Assembly: GCA_903934875.1 (NCBI GenBank)
Contig: CAIZPP010000116.1
Coordinates: forward strand, 20,974-84,973
Direction: 5' to 3'
DNA: 64,000 nt
Origin: an uncultured Methylococcaceae bacterium
GTDB taxonomy: Bacteria > Pseudomonadota > Gammaproteobacteria > Methylococcales > Methylococcaceae
Below the pieces are notes generated by a model that saw only the letters and a list, made by a program, of their open reading frames with translations, ran no database searches and had not been told where the DNA came from. This document shows, piece after piece, positions 27,196-37,597 of this stretch (positions within the stretch are counted from its first letter, which is position 1; each line of letters starts with the position of its first letter). A program made the position numbers and the translations under genes.

Positions 27196-28293
27196 CTATG
27201 CCGATCCCGTCAGGTTGACCCGCACCCGCTTGGAACCCCAGTTTCCCGGCGCGTGCTCGAACAGACCCGCGCAGGCCGTTCCGCACTGCTTGCATTTCCC
27301 AGCGGGAGTAAGGTTCCATGCGGAAAGCTCGTACCAATCCCGACCAATCAACAAATGCCCGCATTGATGGCACCACGTGCTGTCAGCCTCTTTGTTATGC
27401 ACATTGCCGACATAGGCATAGCGGATGCCGTTCTGTAACGCGATTTGCCGGGCTTTGGAGAGCGTGGCGGGCGGCGTAGCCACAGTATTCAACATTTTCC
27501 AATCGGGATGGAAGGCGGAAAAATGCAGCGGAACATCCGGCCCCAGTTTATCGTACACCCACTGTGCCAGGCTTTCCAACTCGGCATCCGAGTCATTTTC
27601 GCCGGGAATCAACAAAGTGGTGATTTCCAGCCAGACTTGGGTTTCATGCTTGATATATTCCAGGGTCTCCAACACCGGCTGCAATTGCCCGCCACACACA
27701 CGGTGGTAGAAATCCTCGCTGAAGGCTTTCAGGTCGATATTCGCCGCGTCCATGTGCCGGTAAAACTCGGCGCGGGGTTCTGCACATTGATAACCGGCGG
27801 AGACCGCAACCGATTTGATGCCTAGTTCACGGCAGGCAAGTGCCGTGTCTATGGCGTACTCGTGGAAAATAACCGGGTCATTGTAAGTGTAGGCCACGCT
27901 GCGGCAGCCTGTCTCTTGAGCGGCGCGGGCAATGGCCGCAGGCGATGCCCGATCCAGCAGCCGGTCCATTTCACGCGACTTGCTGATGTCCCAGTTCTGG
28001 CAAAACTTACAGGCCAGATTGCAACCCGCCGTGCCGAATGACAAGATCGGCGTACCGGGCAAAAAATGGTTGAGCGGTTTTTTTTCGATGGGGTCGATGC
28101 AAAACCCGCTGGACCGGCCATAGGAAAACAGCATCACCTCACCACTCTGGTTGCCACGGACAAAGCACAAACCCCGCTGCCCCTCATGCAGTTTGCAAAA
28201 ACGCGGGCAGATTTGGCATTCGACCCTGCCATCGTCAAGCTTGCGCCAATAGCGGGTAGAAAAAGCCTCGACAGGATTAATGTTAGCGTTCAT
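27196..28293 (-). CDS. AmmeMemoRadiSam system radical SAM enzyme
   Basis: About 365 residues. The radical SAM cluster motif is GCNLACKFCQNWD (CxxxCxxC). An N-terminal Cys-rich segment (CQICPRFCKLHEGQRGLC) and a C-terminal CHQC...CKQC pair are typical of this family, which resembles pyruvate-formate-lyase activases. The family name comes from its genomic association with AMMECR1 and Memo proteins; neither partner is in this window. Substrate is unknown. ATG 28293 (MNANINPVEAF) is chosen because upstream in-frame sequence is translated family B repeat. Confidence 0.9.
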   Translation of the reverse strand: MNANINPVEAFSTRYWRKLDDGRVECQICPRFCKLHEGQRGLCFVRGNQSGEVMLFSYGRSSGFCIDPIEKKPLNHFLPGTPILSFGTAGCNLACKFCQNWDISKSREMDRLLDRASPAAIARAAQETGCRSVAYTYNDPVIFHEYAIDTALACRELGIKSVAVSAGYQCAEPRAEFYRHMDAANIDLKAFSEDFYHRVCGGQLQPVLETLEYIKHETQVWLEITTLLIPGENDSDAELESLAQWVYDKLGPDVPLHFSAFHPDWKMLNTVATPPATLSKARQIALQNGIRYAYVGNVHNKEADSTWCHQCGHLLIGRDWYELSAWNLTPAGKCKQCGTACAGLFEHAPGNWGSKRVRVNLTGSA

Positions 28294-28322
28294 GGAACCT
28301 CTGGGTAAGGACGGTTGTTTAC

Positions 28323-28466
28323 TATCTGATGTTACGCAGTCATCGCTAGAGGATGGCAACTTGTGGAGTGCGGCGACTCGTCGCCGCTGGACGCAAAAGG
28401 CGGCGACGAGTCGCCGCACGCCACAACATCCGGGCTACAGCCTACACGGTTGCGTAACATCAGTTA
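28323..28466. repeat. Family B MITE-like element, copy 1 (144 bp)
   Basis: Terminal inverted repeats are ATCTGATGTTACGCAG and TGCGTAACATCAGTTA. The interior holds GGAGTGCGGCGACTCGTCGCC with its complement GGCGGCGACGAGTCGCCGCA around a GGACGCAAAA loop, forming a long GC-rich hairpin. The same length and order occur at 31705-31848 and, reversed, at 39009-39152. Confidence 0.88.
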
Positions 28467-28540
28467 CTAGGTTTGACTGCAGAGCGCTCCATCTGTTCTG
28501 GCCTTCTAATGCGTTCGCGCCAAATTAGGTGACTCATGAT

Positions 28541-28700
28541 ACAGGACATCCCTGTCCTGTATCCTTCGGGACAAGGATGTCCCGAATGCATCCAGTCACA
28601 GGGACGTAAAGCAGCAAGCTTGCGATAGACTTGCCGTAAGCTGTAACTTGCCATCCTTGGACGCTGGATTCCGGCATCCATGACCGGAATGACGGGTTAT
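28541..28700. repeat. Hairpin and dispersed repeat G in the gap before ccmD
   Basis: ACAGGACATCCCTGTCCTGT (28541-28560) is a near-perfect palindrome followed by a CGGGACAAGGATGTCCCG hairpin. 28612-28700 is a reversed repeat G (TGGATTCCGGCATCCATGAC followed by CGGAATGACGGG). The rest of 28467-28914 shows no gene. Confidence 0.65.
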
Positions 28701-28914
28701 TTTTCACACCTTGGCCCAATAAGAATTGCAACTTGTCAATGCTTAATGTGCCTTGCGCCGCAAAATTCGTTAAAATGTCTCCACAACAAACATTGCGTGG
28801 ACTTTTAATTCCCAACGACCAATGCTTTGCTCCGCTCCAGCGGATATGCGGCGCTGAAGTGCCTAAATCTACATTCCCACGCTGGAGCATTGGGAACGAG
28901 GTCAATTTTAAACC

Positions 28915-29085
28915 ATGTCCTTAGAACATTTTTTCGCCATGGGCGGTTACGCCTTTTACGTTTGGACCGCCTACGGAGTGGCCTTAGCCGTCCTTGTTTT
29001 CAACCTAATCCTGCCTTTGCGCCGTAAAACCGAGGTGTTCAAAAGCATCGGACGGTTGTTCAAGTTGGAGAGGCCCAGACCATGA
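28915..29085 (+). CDS. ccmD: Heme exporter protein CcmD
   Basis: Small single-span membrane protein that releases holo-CcmE from CcmABC during cytochrome c maturation. It has 56 residues. [20 protein letters not shown] is the family N-terminus, followed by one hydrophobic helix ([15 protein letters not shown]) and a basic cytoplasmic tail. It overlaps ccmE by ATGA, as in classical ccm operons. It is the first ccm gene here; ccmABC are not upstream. Confidence 0.92.
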   Translation: MSLEHFFAMGGYAFYVWTAYGVALAVLVFNLILPLRRKTEVFKSIGRLFKLERPRP

Positions 29086-29537
29086 CACCACGCCAAAAAC
29101 GCATGGTTTTAGTCGGGCTGATTCTGGCCGGGGTGGCCGGTGCGGTCTTTTTGGCCCTTACCGCTTTCCAGAAGAATCTATTGTATTTTTACACACCCAG
29201 CCAAGTGGCAGCGGGCGAGTCGCCGAAGGACTACACTTTCCGTGTCGGCGGTTTGGTCGTCCAAGGCAGTGTTAAACGGTCCGAAGGGGTCACTGTCCGC
29301 TTCGATGTCACCGATGGGGTGGCCACTGTGCCAATAACCTTCACCGGCATCTTGCCGGATTTGTTCCGCGAGGGCCAGGGCATTATTTCCATCGGCAAAA
29401 TGAACGGACTTGGGGTGTTTGAAGCCTCCGAGGTATTGGCCAAGCATGATGAAAACTACATGCCGCCGGAAGTGGGCGAAGCCCTGAAAAAAAGTGGCAA
29501 AATGCCGCCTACAACCTATAAGGACTACCAAAAATGA
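29082..29537 (+). CDS. ccmE: Periplasmic heme chaperone CcmE
   Basis: Membrane-anchored chaperone that binds heme covalently and passes it to CcmF/H. It has 151 residues, with an N-terminal anchor [19 protein letters not shown] and a beta-barrel domain. The heme-binding site is [10 protein letters not shown], giving the HxxxY form with His near residue 122. The start overlaps ccmD and the end overlaps ccmF, both by ATGA. Confidence 0.97.
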   Translation: MTPRQKRMVLVGLILAGVAGAVFLALTAFQKNLLYFYTPSQVAAGESPKDYTFRVGGLVVQGSVKRSEGVTVRFDVTDGVATVPITFTGILPDLFREGQGIISIGKMNGLGVFEASEVLAKHDENYMPPEVGEALKKSGKMPPTTYKDYQK

Positions 29538-31510
29538 TCGCAGAACTCGGACATTTTTCCTTGGTCATGGCCTTGATGATGGCCTTGCTGCAAGCCATCT
29601 TCCCGCTGTGGGGCGCACAGCGCGGCGTGGCCCTGTGGATGGCGATGGCAAAACCTTTGGCCCAATCGCAGTTTTTATTTTTGCTGACGGCTTTTGTTTG
29701 TCTGACGGCATCCTTCGTCAACAACGATTTTTCCGTGCTGTATGTGGCCGAGCATTCTAACAGTTCGTTGCCTCTGTATTACCGCATCACGGCGGTATGG
29801 GGCGCGCATGAGGGTTCGATGTTGCTGTGGGCTTTTATCTTGGGGCTGTGGACTTGCGCAGTGAGCGTGTTCAGCCGCAGCCTAAGCGATGCCATGCTGG
29901 CCCGGGTCTTGGGTGTGATGGCACTGGTCAGTATCGGCATCGAGTTGTTCATCCTGTTCACCTCCAACCCCTTCGACCGCATCATGCCAGCCCCGCTGGA
30001 TGGCAACGACATGAACCCGCTGCTGCAAGACTTCGGCATGACCATCCACCCGCCTATGCTGTACATGGGTTATGTTGGTTTGAGCGTGGCCTTCAGTTTT
30101 GCCATCGCCGCCTTACTGGGCGGTTCTTTGGATTCGGCCTGGGCGCGTTGGTCTAGGCCGTGGACTCTGGTGGCTTGGATATTCCTGACTTTCGGCATCA
30201 CGTTGGGTTCTTGGTGGGCTTATTATGAGCTGGGCTGGGGCGGCTGGTGGTTTTGGGACCCGGTTGAAAACGCTTCGTTCATGCCGTGGCTGGTGGCAAC
30301 CGCACTGTTGCACTCCTTGGCGGTCACGGAGAAGCGCGGGGCGTTTAAGGCATGGACAGTGCTGCTGGCTTTGTTTGCCTTCTCGTTGAGCCTGTTAGGC
30401 ACCTTTTTAGTCCGCTCCGGGGTCTTAACCTCGGTCCACGCCTTCGCCTCCGACCCCACACGCGGCCTGTTTATCCTAGTCTTCCTTGGCTTGGTGGTCG
30501 GCGGTTCGCTAATGCTTTATGCGCTACGCGCACCGATGGTGAAGGACAATGCCCGCTACGGCCTTGTTTCCAAGGAAAATTTGCTGTTGCTGAATAACAT
30601 CTTGCTGGTCACGGCAGCGGCCAGCATTCTTCTCGGAACGCTATACCCCTTGGTGCTGGATGCGCTAGGCTTGGGTAAAATTTCGGTGGGTTCCCCCTAT
30701 TTCACCGCTGTGTTCGCGCCTGTCATGGCACCGATGTTCCTACTGGCCGGCATTGCGCCGATGTTTGCTTGGCGGCAGGCAGATGCCTCGCGCATTTTCC
30801 AGCGGATGTGGCCGTTTTTCCTGGCCTCTTGGGTTTTGGGCATAGGCTTGGTCGCGGTGTTTCTCAAAGCCGATGATATCAAAGCCATGGCCGGTTTGGG
30901 TATGGCATTCTGGCTGGCCAGCGGTGCCTTGCTGTCGTTATATAGCCGCGTCAGCCTGCGAGCCAACGCATGGGAAGGTATCCGCAGCCAGTCGCCTAGC
31001 GTTTATGGCATGACTTTGGCGCATTTAGGTGCGGCGGTGTTCTTGGTCGGCGCAGTGCTGTCCAACCAATACAGCGTGGAAAAAATTGTCCGCCTCGCAC
31101 CGGGTGAGTCCACCGAAATAGGCGGGTATCGTTTCCAGTTCAACGGCGTGGACGAAGTTCCCGGGCCCAACTACCGTGCCAAAGAAGGCAGTTTCCAAGT
31201 TTTCAAGGGCGACAAGCCCGTGGCTGAACTTAAACCGCAGAAACGGTTTTACAAGGTCCAACGCAATACCATGACCGAGGCGGCGATTGATCCTGGGCTG
31301 CTGCGGGATTTGTATGTGGCCCTAGGAGAACAGATGGACAAGGGCGCTTGGAGTGTCCGCGTTTATGTCAAACCCTTCATCCGTTGCATCTGGCTGGGTG
31401 GCCTGTTGATGATGGCGGGTGGATTGTGTGCGGTGTCTGACCGGCGTTATCGCCTGGCTTCCGCAGCGATTAAACAGCCGGTTGGCGTGGTGGCAGCCAG
31501 ACGGACTTAG
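29534..31510 (+). CDS. ccmF: Cytochrome c heme lyase subunit CcmF
   Basis: Large polytopic membrane protein of the heme ligation complex. It has 658 residues and about 15 membrane spans. The periplasmic WWD domain is [17 protein letters not shown] near residue 235. Conserved heme-ligand histidines lie in [26 protein letters not shown] and GSMLLWAF. It ends the local ccm run: no ccmG, ccmH or ccmI follows, and the next gene is rph after 450 bp of repeats. Confidence 0.97.
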   Translation: MIAELGHFSLVMALMMALLQAIFPLWGAQRGVALWMAMAKPLAQSQFLFLLTAFVCLTASFVNNDFSVLYVAEHSNSSLPLYYRITAVWGAHEGSMLLWAFILGLWTCAVSVFSRSLSDAMLARVLGVMALVSIGIELFILFTSNPFDRIMPAPLDGNDMNPLLQDFGMTIHPPMLYMGYVGLSVAFSFAIAALLGGSLDSAWARWSRPWTLVAWIFLTFGITLGSWWAYYELGWGGWWFWDPVENASFMPWLVATALLHSLAVTEKRGAFKAWTVLLALFAFSLSLLGTFLVRSGVLTSVHAFASDPTRGLFILVFLGLVVGGSLMLYALRAPMVKDNARYGLVSKENLLLLNNILLVTAAASILLGTLYPLVLDALGLGKISVGSPYFTAVFAPVMAPMFLLAGIAPMFAWRQADASRIFQRMWPFFLASWVLGIGLVAVFLKADDIKAMAGLGMAFWLASGALLSLYSRVSLRANAWEGIRSQSPSVYGMTLAHLGAAVFLVGAVLSNQYSVEKIVRLAPGESTEIGGYRFQFNGVDEVPGPNYRAKEGSFQVFKGDKPVAELKPQKRFYKVQRNTMTEAAIDPGLLRDLYVALGEQMDKGAWSVRVYVKPFIRCIWLGGLLMMAGGLCAVSDRRYRLASAAIKQPVGVVAARRT

Positions 31511-31580
31511 GGCCATTTTCGCCAAAATAGCGGCGACGCAGCCGGACGAGATTTGTAATCCCGTCCATACGCAACACCTT

Positions 31581-31632
31581 CGCCAAGCTGGTGCTTGGCG
31601 CTCCCAATGTGAACGCCAAGCACCAGCTTGGC
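31581..31632. repeat. Palindromic repeat F, copy 1
   Basis: CGCCAAGCTGGTGCTTGGCG and its complement CGCCAAGCACCAGCTTGGC flank a short loop. The second copy is at 41027-41076. Confidence 0.8.
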
Positions 31633-31704
31633 CCTTAGATCGGCTGTTCTGTGCCAAAATTGGAAGTCTCTCACGATAATTGGCGAAGGTATTGCTTTAA
31701 AACA

Positions 31705-31848
31705 TAACTGATGTTATGTAGTCATCGCTAGAGGATGGCAACTTGTGGAGTGCGGCGACTCGTCGCCGCTGGACGCAAAAGGCGGCGACGAGTCGCCGCA
31801 CTCCACAACATCCGGGCTACAGCCTACACGGTTGCGTAATATCAGTTA
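31705..31848. repeat. Family B MITE-like element, copy 2 (144 bp)
   Basis: Ends TAACTGATGTTATGTAG and TGCGTAATATCAGTTA are compensated changes relative to copy 1, so the inverted ends still pair. The interior hairpin is the same. It lies 113 bp before the rph start. Confidence 0.9.
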
Positions 31849-31961
31849 TTAATGACATTTTGCTTACAGCCATGCTGCCTGAAATTGACAGCGATTTAGA
31901 AACAAGGCGATGAAAACAAATTTTCAGGTATACTTCCAGGCTTTTCAGACAGAGCCTAGCC

Positions 31962-32687
31962 ATGAGACCCAGCGGACGCAAACCTGACGAACTGCGCACT
32001 ATAAAACTAACCTGCCATTACACCAAACACGCGGAAGGCTCGGTACTGGTTGAATTTGGAGACACCCGTGTGATTTGCACGGCAAGCATAGAGGAGCGGG
32101 TTCCGCCGTTTTTGAAAGGCAAAGGCTCCGGCTGGCTCACTGCCGAATACGGCATGTTGCCGCGTTCCACCCACGAACGCATGGGGCGCGAAGCCTCACG
32201 CGGCAAACAAGGGGGCAGGACGCTGGAAATCCAACGCCTGATTGGGCGCTCGCTGCGGGCCGCGCTCAACTTGGAGGCGCTAGGCGAACGCACCCTCACC
32301 GTCGATTGCGATGTCATCCAAGCCGACGGCGGCACCCGCACCGCATCCGTCACTGGCGGTTACGTCGCTATCGCACTCGCCGTGCGGCATTTGCAAAAGC
32401 TGAGAAAAATCAAGGCCGACCCGCTACACGGGCAAATCGCCTCGGTTTCTGTTGGCATCTACAAAGGCACCCCGGTCTTGGACTTGGACTATCGCGAAGA
32501 CAGTGATGCCGAAACCGACATGAATGTGGTGATGAACGATGCATCGGCCTTTGTGGAGTTGCAAGGCACTGCGGAGGGACACGCCTTCCGCCGCGATGAA
32601 CTGGACGCGATGTTGATTCTCGCCGAAAAGGGCATCAAGGATTTAATGGAGCATCAGAGGGAGGCTCTGCTTGCGGCTAAATTTTGA
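31962..32687 (+). CDS. rph: Ribonuclease PH
   Basis: Phosphorolytic 3'-5' exoribonuclease trimming tRNA precursors. It has 241 residues, full length. [12 protein letters not shown] opens the family. Phosphate and RNA-binding elements are [29 protein letters not shown] and [18 protein letters not shown]; the catalytic acid region is [19 protein letters not shown]. The full C-terminus ([14 protein letters not shown]) argues against the rph-1 type truncation. Confidence 0.97.
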   Translation: MRPSGRKPDELRTIKLTCHYTKHAEGSVLVEFGDTRVICTASIEERVPPFLKGKGSGWLTAEYGMLPRSTHERMGREASRGKQGGRTLEIQRLIGRSLRAALNLEALGERTLTVDCDVIQADGGTRTASVTGGYVAIALAVRHLQKLRKIKADPLHGQIASVSVGIYKGTPVLDLDYREDSDAETDMNVVMNDASAFVELQGTAEGHAFRRDELDAMLILAEKGIKDLMEHQREALLAAKF

Positions 32688-32701
32688 CCGATTTTACGCA
32701 T

Positions 32702-33141
32702 GGAGTGGCAAAGCTTGCTTTGCTTGCCAAGGCAAGCCTTGGCACTCCAAAACTAATCGCCATAGGTCGGCAATCCTGTGCCGATGACAGCACCGGGCGG
32801 TTAATGTTCAATTTACAAAATAGGTTGCCGATTGTCGTCCAGCCTCGTACATAACGATCCAAACCTCTGTTTCGATGATGAATATTGGCATTTTTGCGTG
32901 GCACAACCGCATCACCAAGCGCAGTTTTGACCCGCTCAAGCCGCTAATTGCTGGAGCGCTTATGCCTTGTGTTGGCAAGGATTTTGTTCTATTTTAGTGG
33001 TATCATCGAAGCAACAAAGTTCCCGCCCATGATTAAACGGAACACCATCAAACCACTAAAAACGAGCGATCTAAGTCTTCCAGATTCAGCGATCCATCGC
33101 CTCCATCCCAATCAATAATTTAATCTAAAGAGAATCCTTTT
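32702..33141. other. Gap between rph and hppA with repeat E
   Basis: 32702-32748 is palindromic repeat E (GGAGTGGCAAAGCTTGCTTT with complement GGCAAGCCTTGGCACTCC). The remaining ~390 bp show no gene or known site. Confidence 0.5.
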
Positions 33142-35274
33142 ATGTCATTTTCTCTCGTCGCTTGTGCGCAGGAGTGCGCCAAGACGGTCATGGATGACCC
33201 TAGAATCAAAAGAGTCACCTACGCCGGGCTTTTCGTGTCCTTATACATTGGCTTTGCCATCAGTTGGGGGGTCGCCTTTGCTTTTGCCTCCGCTGTCGCA
33301 GCCTTGGTTTACGGCATCCATTCCATCAGTTGGATCAACGCGCAGAACCCCGGCAATCCGCGCATGGTCGACATTGCTTCGGCCATCCAGCAGGGTGCCA
33401 CAGCCTATTTAAACCGCCAGTACAAAACGATCGCCATCGTCGGTGTGGTGTTGTTTTTCGCCATCGGTTTTTTGTTAAGCTGGCCGGTGGCCTGGGGCTT
33501 CTTCATCGGCGCGGTATTGTCGGGTGCGACTGGCTTCATCGGCATGAACATTTCGGTGCGCTCCAATTGCCGCACCGCCCAAGCCGCGTATAACGGGGTG
33601 GATGCGGCCTTCGCCGTGGCGTTTCGAGGCGGCGCAATCACCGGAATGCTGGTAGTGGGGCTGGGCTTGATCGGGGTCGCGGGTTATTACACCATTCTAA
33701 AGGCCCTAGGCGTGGCGGAACCTTTGCATGCGCTGGTCGGTTTGGCTTTCGGCGGCTCCTTGATTTCGATTTTTGCCCGTCTTGGCGGCGGCATCTTCAC
33801 CAAAGGGGCAGACGTGGGGGCCGATCTAGTCGGCAAAGTGGAAGCCGGCATACCCGAGGACGACCCCCGCAACCCTGCGGTAATCGCCGACAACGTGGGC
33901 GACAATGTGGGCGACTGCGCCGGTATGGCTGCGGACCTGTTTGAAACCTATGCGGTAACCTTGGTCGCCACCATGTTGCTGGGTGGCATTCTAACCATGA
34001 ATGCGGACATAGCCATTGTCTACCCGCTGGTGCTGGGCGGTGTTTCCATCATAACCTCCATCATTGGCACGTTTTATGTGAAGATCACCCCAGGCAAGAA
34101 GATCATGACGGCTCTGTACAAAGGGGTCGCCGTTTCCGGGGGTCTTGCCGGCATCGTTTTCTATCCGCTGACGCTGATTATGTTCAGAAACGGAGTTTTC
34201 CTGTCGGGTGTGCAAGTGTCGGCCCATAGCATTTATTTTGCCTCGCTGATTGGTCTAGTACTCACTGCGCTGATGGTACTCATCACCGAATACTACACCG
34301 CCACCGAGTATGCTCCGGTGCGCAGTATTGCCAGGGCATCAACCAGCGGCCACGCCACCAACATCATCTCGGGGCTGGGCTTGTCGATGAAAGCAACCGC
34401 CCTGCCCGTATTGGCCGTTTGCGCCAGCATCCTAGGCGCATACTGGCTGGCTGGTTTGTACGGCATAGCCATTGCGGCCACTTCCATGCTGTCCATGACC
34501 GGCATGATCGTGGCGTTGGATGCCTATGGCCCGATTACCGACAACGCGGGCGGCATTGCCGAAATGGCCGAGATGCCGCAGGAAATCCGCGCCATCACCG
34601 ACCCGCTAGATGCGGTGGGCAACACTACCAAAGCTGTCACCAAGGGCTATGCGATTGGCTCGGCGGGCTTGGCCGCATTGGTGCTGTTTGCCGACTACAC
34701 CCATAACTTGGGCGGCGATGTGAAGTTTGACTTGTCCAACCACATGGTCATCGTCGGCCTGTTCATTGGCGGTTTGGTGCCTTATTTGTTCGGTGCTTTG
34801 GCTATGGAGGCGGTGGGTCGGGCTGCTAGCGGCATTGTCGATGAAGTGCGCCGCCAGTTCAGGGAAATCCCCGGCATCATGGACCATACCGCCAAACCGG
34901 ATTACTCCAAAGCGGTGGATTTGCTGACCCAAGCGGCCATCCGCGAAATGATCATTCCGTCGCTGCTGCCTATCGCCGTGCCTTTGGTGGTCGGCTTGGC
35001 GCTGGGTAAGGAAGCTTTGGGCGGCGTGTTGATTGGCTCCATCATCACCGGCTTGTTTGTGGCAATTTCCATGACCACTGGCGGCGGTGCTTGGGACAAT
35101 GCCAAGAAATACATAGAAGACGGCAATTTTGGCGGCAAAGGTTCCGACGCACACAAGGCGGCCGTCACCGGCGACACCGTGGGCGACCCCTACAAAGACA
35201 CCGCCGGCCCTGCAATCAACCCGATGATCAAGATCATCAACATTGTGGCTTTGTTGATCGTACCGCTGCTGTAG
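33142..35274 (+). CDS. hppA: Membrane-bound proton-translocating pyrophosphatase
   Basis: Couples PPi hydrolysis to ion pumping across the inner membrane. It has 710 residues and about 16 spans. The active site block is [20 protein letters not shown], with [19 protein letters not shown] near residue 250. [18 protein letters not shown] near residue 494 has Lys where K+-dependent enzymes have Ala, so a K+-independent H+ pump is predicted from that residue. The C-terminal [17 protein letters not shown] motif is intact. It stands alone and ends in a strong terminator. Confidence 0.96.
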   Translation: MSFSLVACAQECAKTVMDDPRIKRVTYAGLFVSLYIGFAISWGVAFAFASAVAALVYGIHSISWINAQNPGNPRMVDIASAIQQGATAYLNRQYKTIAIVGVVLFFAIGFLLSWPVAWGFFIGAVLSGATGFIGMNISVRSNCRTAQAAYNGVDAAFAVAFRGGAITGMLVVGLGLIGVAGYYTILKALGVAEPLHALVGLAFGGSLISIFARLGGGIFTKGADVGADLVGKVEAGIPEDDPRNPAVIADNVGDNVGDCAGMAADLFETYAVTLVATMLLGGILTMNADIAIVYPLVLGGVSIITSIIGTFYVKITPGKKIMTALYKGVAVSGGLAGIVFYPLTLIMFRNGVFLSGVQVSAHSIYFASLIGLVLTALMVLITEYYTATEYAPVRSIARASTSGHATNIISGLGLSMKATALPVLAVCASILGAYWLAGLYGIAIAATSMLSMTGMIVALDAYGPITDNAGGIAEMAEMPQEIRAITDPLDAVGNTTKAVTKGYAIGSAGLAALVLFADYTHNLGGDVKFDLSNHMVIVGLFIGGLVPYLFGALAMEAVGRAASGIVDEVRRQFREIPGIMDHTAKPDYSKAVDLLTQAAIREMIIPSLLPIAVPLVVGLALGKEALGGVLIGSIITGLFVAISMTTGGGAWDNAKKYIEDGNFGGKGSDAHKAAVTGDTVGDPYKDTAGPAINPMIKIINIVALLIVPLL

Positions 35275-35297
35275 AAGCTTGGTTTTTTTCTCAACAC

Positions 35298-35328
35298 AAA
35301 AAAGGCCACCCTGCGTTGGCCTTTTTTT
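35298..35328 (+). terminator. Rho-independent terminator of hppA
   Basis: AAAAAAGGCCACCCTGCGTT is followed by GGCCTTTTTTT. The stem AAGGCCA/TGGCCTT and the T-run lie 24 bp after the stop. Confidence 0.92.
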
Positions 35329-35396
35329 ATTGGTAGATAGTTACTCATCCGATGCCGTTATCGAGGCGCTTTTTAACAAAATGGAATAATGCCACT

Positions 35397-36806
35397 ATGT
35401 TTACACAGCTTATGCTCAAACATTTCAAAGCTTGGCGGGAACGTATCGAGATTCCGTTGGCACCCGTTACGATATTGTTGGGGACTAATTCGTCAGGTAA
35501 ATCTTCGTTACTGCAAGCCTTGCTGCTGCTGAAACAAACCGCCTTATCCCCAGACCGCAGCATCCATTTGAATTTTGGCGGAGATGATGCGAGTGCTTAT
35601 TTTAATTTCGGGGGTTTCGAGGATGTGCTAACTAAGGATGTAGTACCGCAGCAGTTTGAAATAGGGTTTAGCTTCAAACCATGGACTGGAATAGGGTTTA
35701 GTTTAAAACGCATAACAATAGCTTTACATAATCCATCATCTTCTTATGTTGAAGGAGTTTTTTTTGCAAACTACGGTATTGATTCCTTAGGTTCAGCCGT
35801 CATTCAAAATCTTGAAATACAGGGAAGAGAAATACAGCCCGACAAGATTATGAGAGATGGTGTAGGGCTTCATCAGTATTATACATGGAAGCCACAGTCA
35901 GGAAGTTTCCGGGCAATATGCTGTGGCGAAGGCGTATATTCAATTTTTGTCAATGATGAAACCGAGCCTCGTGGTACGGGCAATGAATATGCTCCGGAAC
36001 GATCCATCGCATTACCCTCAGAGGCGATTCAATTGCTTGCCCGTGACGGCGCATGGGCCGAAGACCTGAGCTTGGCTATTCGCCGCGAATTAACAACCAT
36101 TGCTTATCTTGGCCCTTTGCGTCGAAAACCTGAACGGGATTATGTCTGGAACAAAACCAAACCGGGTGAGTTAGGCACGGATGGCGCAGGGTTTGTCAAC
36201 GCACTTTTTGATAGTGCTTTACATGGCTCCAAAAGTCGCGATCCTAATGAGATTGTAAAAGAGGTCTCCTCATGGCTGGCCCGCCTAGGCGTGGCAGAAC
36301 GCTTGGAAGCACGGCAAGTAGGCCGTTCCAGTCACTACGAAATCGTCGTGCATAAAGATGGCGTGGTGGCGAATTTGCGCGATGTCGGCATCGGTATTTC
36401 GCAAGTGTTGCCGGTGCTGACGCTGGCCTTTTTCGCACCGGAAGGCTCAACCGTTTTACTGGAAGAGCCGGAAATCCATTTGCATCCGCTGGCGCAATCG
36501 GTGCTGGCCGAGCTTTTCGTCGAAGTCAGCCGCAAACGCCGGGTGCAGTTTATTGTGGAAACGCACTCAGAGCATTTGTTCAGGCGCTTGCAAACCTTGG
36601 TTGCCAAGGAGACGTTATCTTTAGAAGATTGCCGGATGTATTTTGTGGAAAGACGTGGAGCCGATGCTGTACTCAAGAATCTGGAATTGGATAAATACGG
36701 TCGAGTCACCCAATGGCCGGATAAATTTTTCGGCGATGCGCTGGGGGAAACCTCTGAACTGGCCCGTTTGATGTTTGAACGGCAGAAGCGGGAACGTCAA
36801 GCTTGA
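35397..36806 (+). CDS. AAA ATPase with DUF3696-like C-terminus (OLD/ABC-type), first gene of AAA+PIN pair
   Basis: About 469 residues. Walker A is VTILLGTNSSGKSSLLQAL near residue 25, preceded by the SMC/RecF-like LKHFKAWRE. The ABC-type signature region is LRDVGIGISQVLPVL, and Walker B is TVLLEEPEIHLHPLAQ, followed by FIVETHSEHLFRRL with the D/H-loop. The tail (CRMYFVERRGADAV onward) fits the DUF3696 family. ATG 35397 (MFTQLMLKHF) is preferred. The 3' end overlaps the PIN gene by 4 bp. ATPases of this class pair with effectors in anti-phage systems such as PARIS, but here the partner is PIN-like rather than Toprim. Confidence 0.85.
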   Translation: MFTQLMLKHFKAWRERIEIPLAPVTILLGTNSSGKSSLLQALLLLKQTALSPDRSIHLNFGGDDASAYFNFGGFEDVLTKDVVPQQFEIGFSFKPWTGIGFSLKRITIALHNPSSSYVEGVFFANYGIDSLGSAVIQNLEIQGREIQPDKIMRDGVGLHQYYTWKPQSGSFRAICCGEGVYSIFVNDETEPRGTGNEYAPERSIALPSEAIQLLARDGAWAEDLSLAIRRELTTIAYLGPLRRKPERDYVWNKTKPGELGTDGAGFVNALFDSALHGSKSRDPNEIVKEVSSWLARLGVAERLEARQVGRSSHYEIVVHKDGVVANLRDVGIGISQVLPVLTLAFFAPEGSTVLLEEPEIHLHPLAQSVLAELFVEVSRKRRVQFIVETHSEHLFRRLQTLVAKETLSLEDCRMYFVERRGADAVLKNLELDKYGRVTQWPDKFFGDALGETSELARLMFERQKRERQA

Positions 36807-37330
36807 AATCCCGTTATGTGGTGGATACCAATGTGCTGATCGCTGCCAGCGCGGCGGATGCGGATTCGACGGTGGCTCACGACGCGACACCCGATGACCC
36901 CGAGTTGCGGATGCAAGTACGGGAATGGCTTGTCACATTCAAAAGTTCACCGTCCCATTTGGTGCTTGATTTTCAAAAGGCAATCGAAGATGAATATGCC
37001 AAAAAGCTTGGATTTAACGATTACGGGCGTGAAATTCTACAGCATAAATATGACACTTGTGCCGTCGATTTGGTGGATATCCTATTTGACGATGACGGCC
37101 ATGCTTATCTGGATGAATCCTTGGCCCGGCTTGTTCACGACAGATCGGATCGTAAGCTGGTGGCCGCGGCCTTGGTCGCAATAGACGAATACGGCGTCTG
37201 TCTAATTGCCAATGCGGGCGACACCGATTGGTATGACTGGGAAACAGGTTTGCGGGGAATCGGCGTGGAAGTCGAACAAATCATTCCCGAATGGTCGAGA
37301 CAAAAATGGCTGGAGAAGTCAAGTCGCTGA
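36803..37330 (+). CDS. PIN-like nuclease, partner of the AAA ATPase
   Basis: 175 residues. YVVDTNVLIAAS near residue 5 is the PIN first acidic strand. Further acidic positions occur at FQKAIEDEYAKKLG and LVHDRSDRKLVAAALV, and ANAGDTDWYDWE supplies the late Asp. Together these fit a PIN/NYN-like metal-dependent RNase. It starts at a TTG overlapping the ATPase stop (TTGA), so it is translationally coupled. No antitoxin-like gene is adjacent, so the ATPase may control it. Confidence 0.75.
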   Translation: MKSRYVVDTNVLIAASAADADSTVAHDATPDDPELRMQVREWLVTFKSSPSHLVLDFQKAIEDEYAKKLGFNDYGREILQHKYDTCAVDLVDILFDDDGHAYLDESLARLVHDRSDRKLVAAALVAIDEYGVCLIANAGDTDWYDWETGLRGIGVEVEQIIPEWSRQKWLEKSSR

Positions 37331-37368
37331 TGGGAAGCATCATGGAGGCACTGGCGATGATTAATTAA

Positions 37369-37449
37369 TTGATGTTACGCATGTGCTAGATGTTAGTCGG
37401 AATAAGCCCGTCCCAGCGGGCATTTCCGGCCTATGGTGCGCAACATCAA
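37369..37449. repeat. Short inverted-repeat element with family B-like ends
   Basis: 81 bp bounded by TTGATGTTACGCA and TGCGCAACATCAA. The interior has a GCCCGTCCCAGCGGGC hairpin. The ends resemble family B but the core differs. Confidence 0.65.
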
Positions 37450-37572
37450 ACGAAACCACGAGACTGTCCGTAATTTCGCAAGCTTCATGCGGGCTGCTGC
37501 CAAAAGAATGGCTGGGAGGGGGATAGTGTGCGACCCGTTTAGCGCTTGCGCAATAGTGAATATTACCCATTG

Positions 37573-37593
37573 TTTGATGTTGAAGGCGCTGTA
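37573..37593 (+). repeat. Family D right-end fragment
   Basis: TTTGATGTTGAAGGCGCTGTA matches the family right end with one change. It lies 5 bp upstream of the TPR gene start. Confidence 0.6.
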
Positions 37594-37597
37594 GTTG

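Noticed and set aside
28294..28419. 42-residue N-terminal extension of the radical SAM protein
   Set aside because: It is translation of the family B element and its flank; MNANINPVEAF is the natural start.
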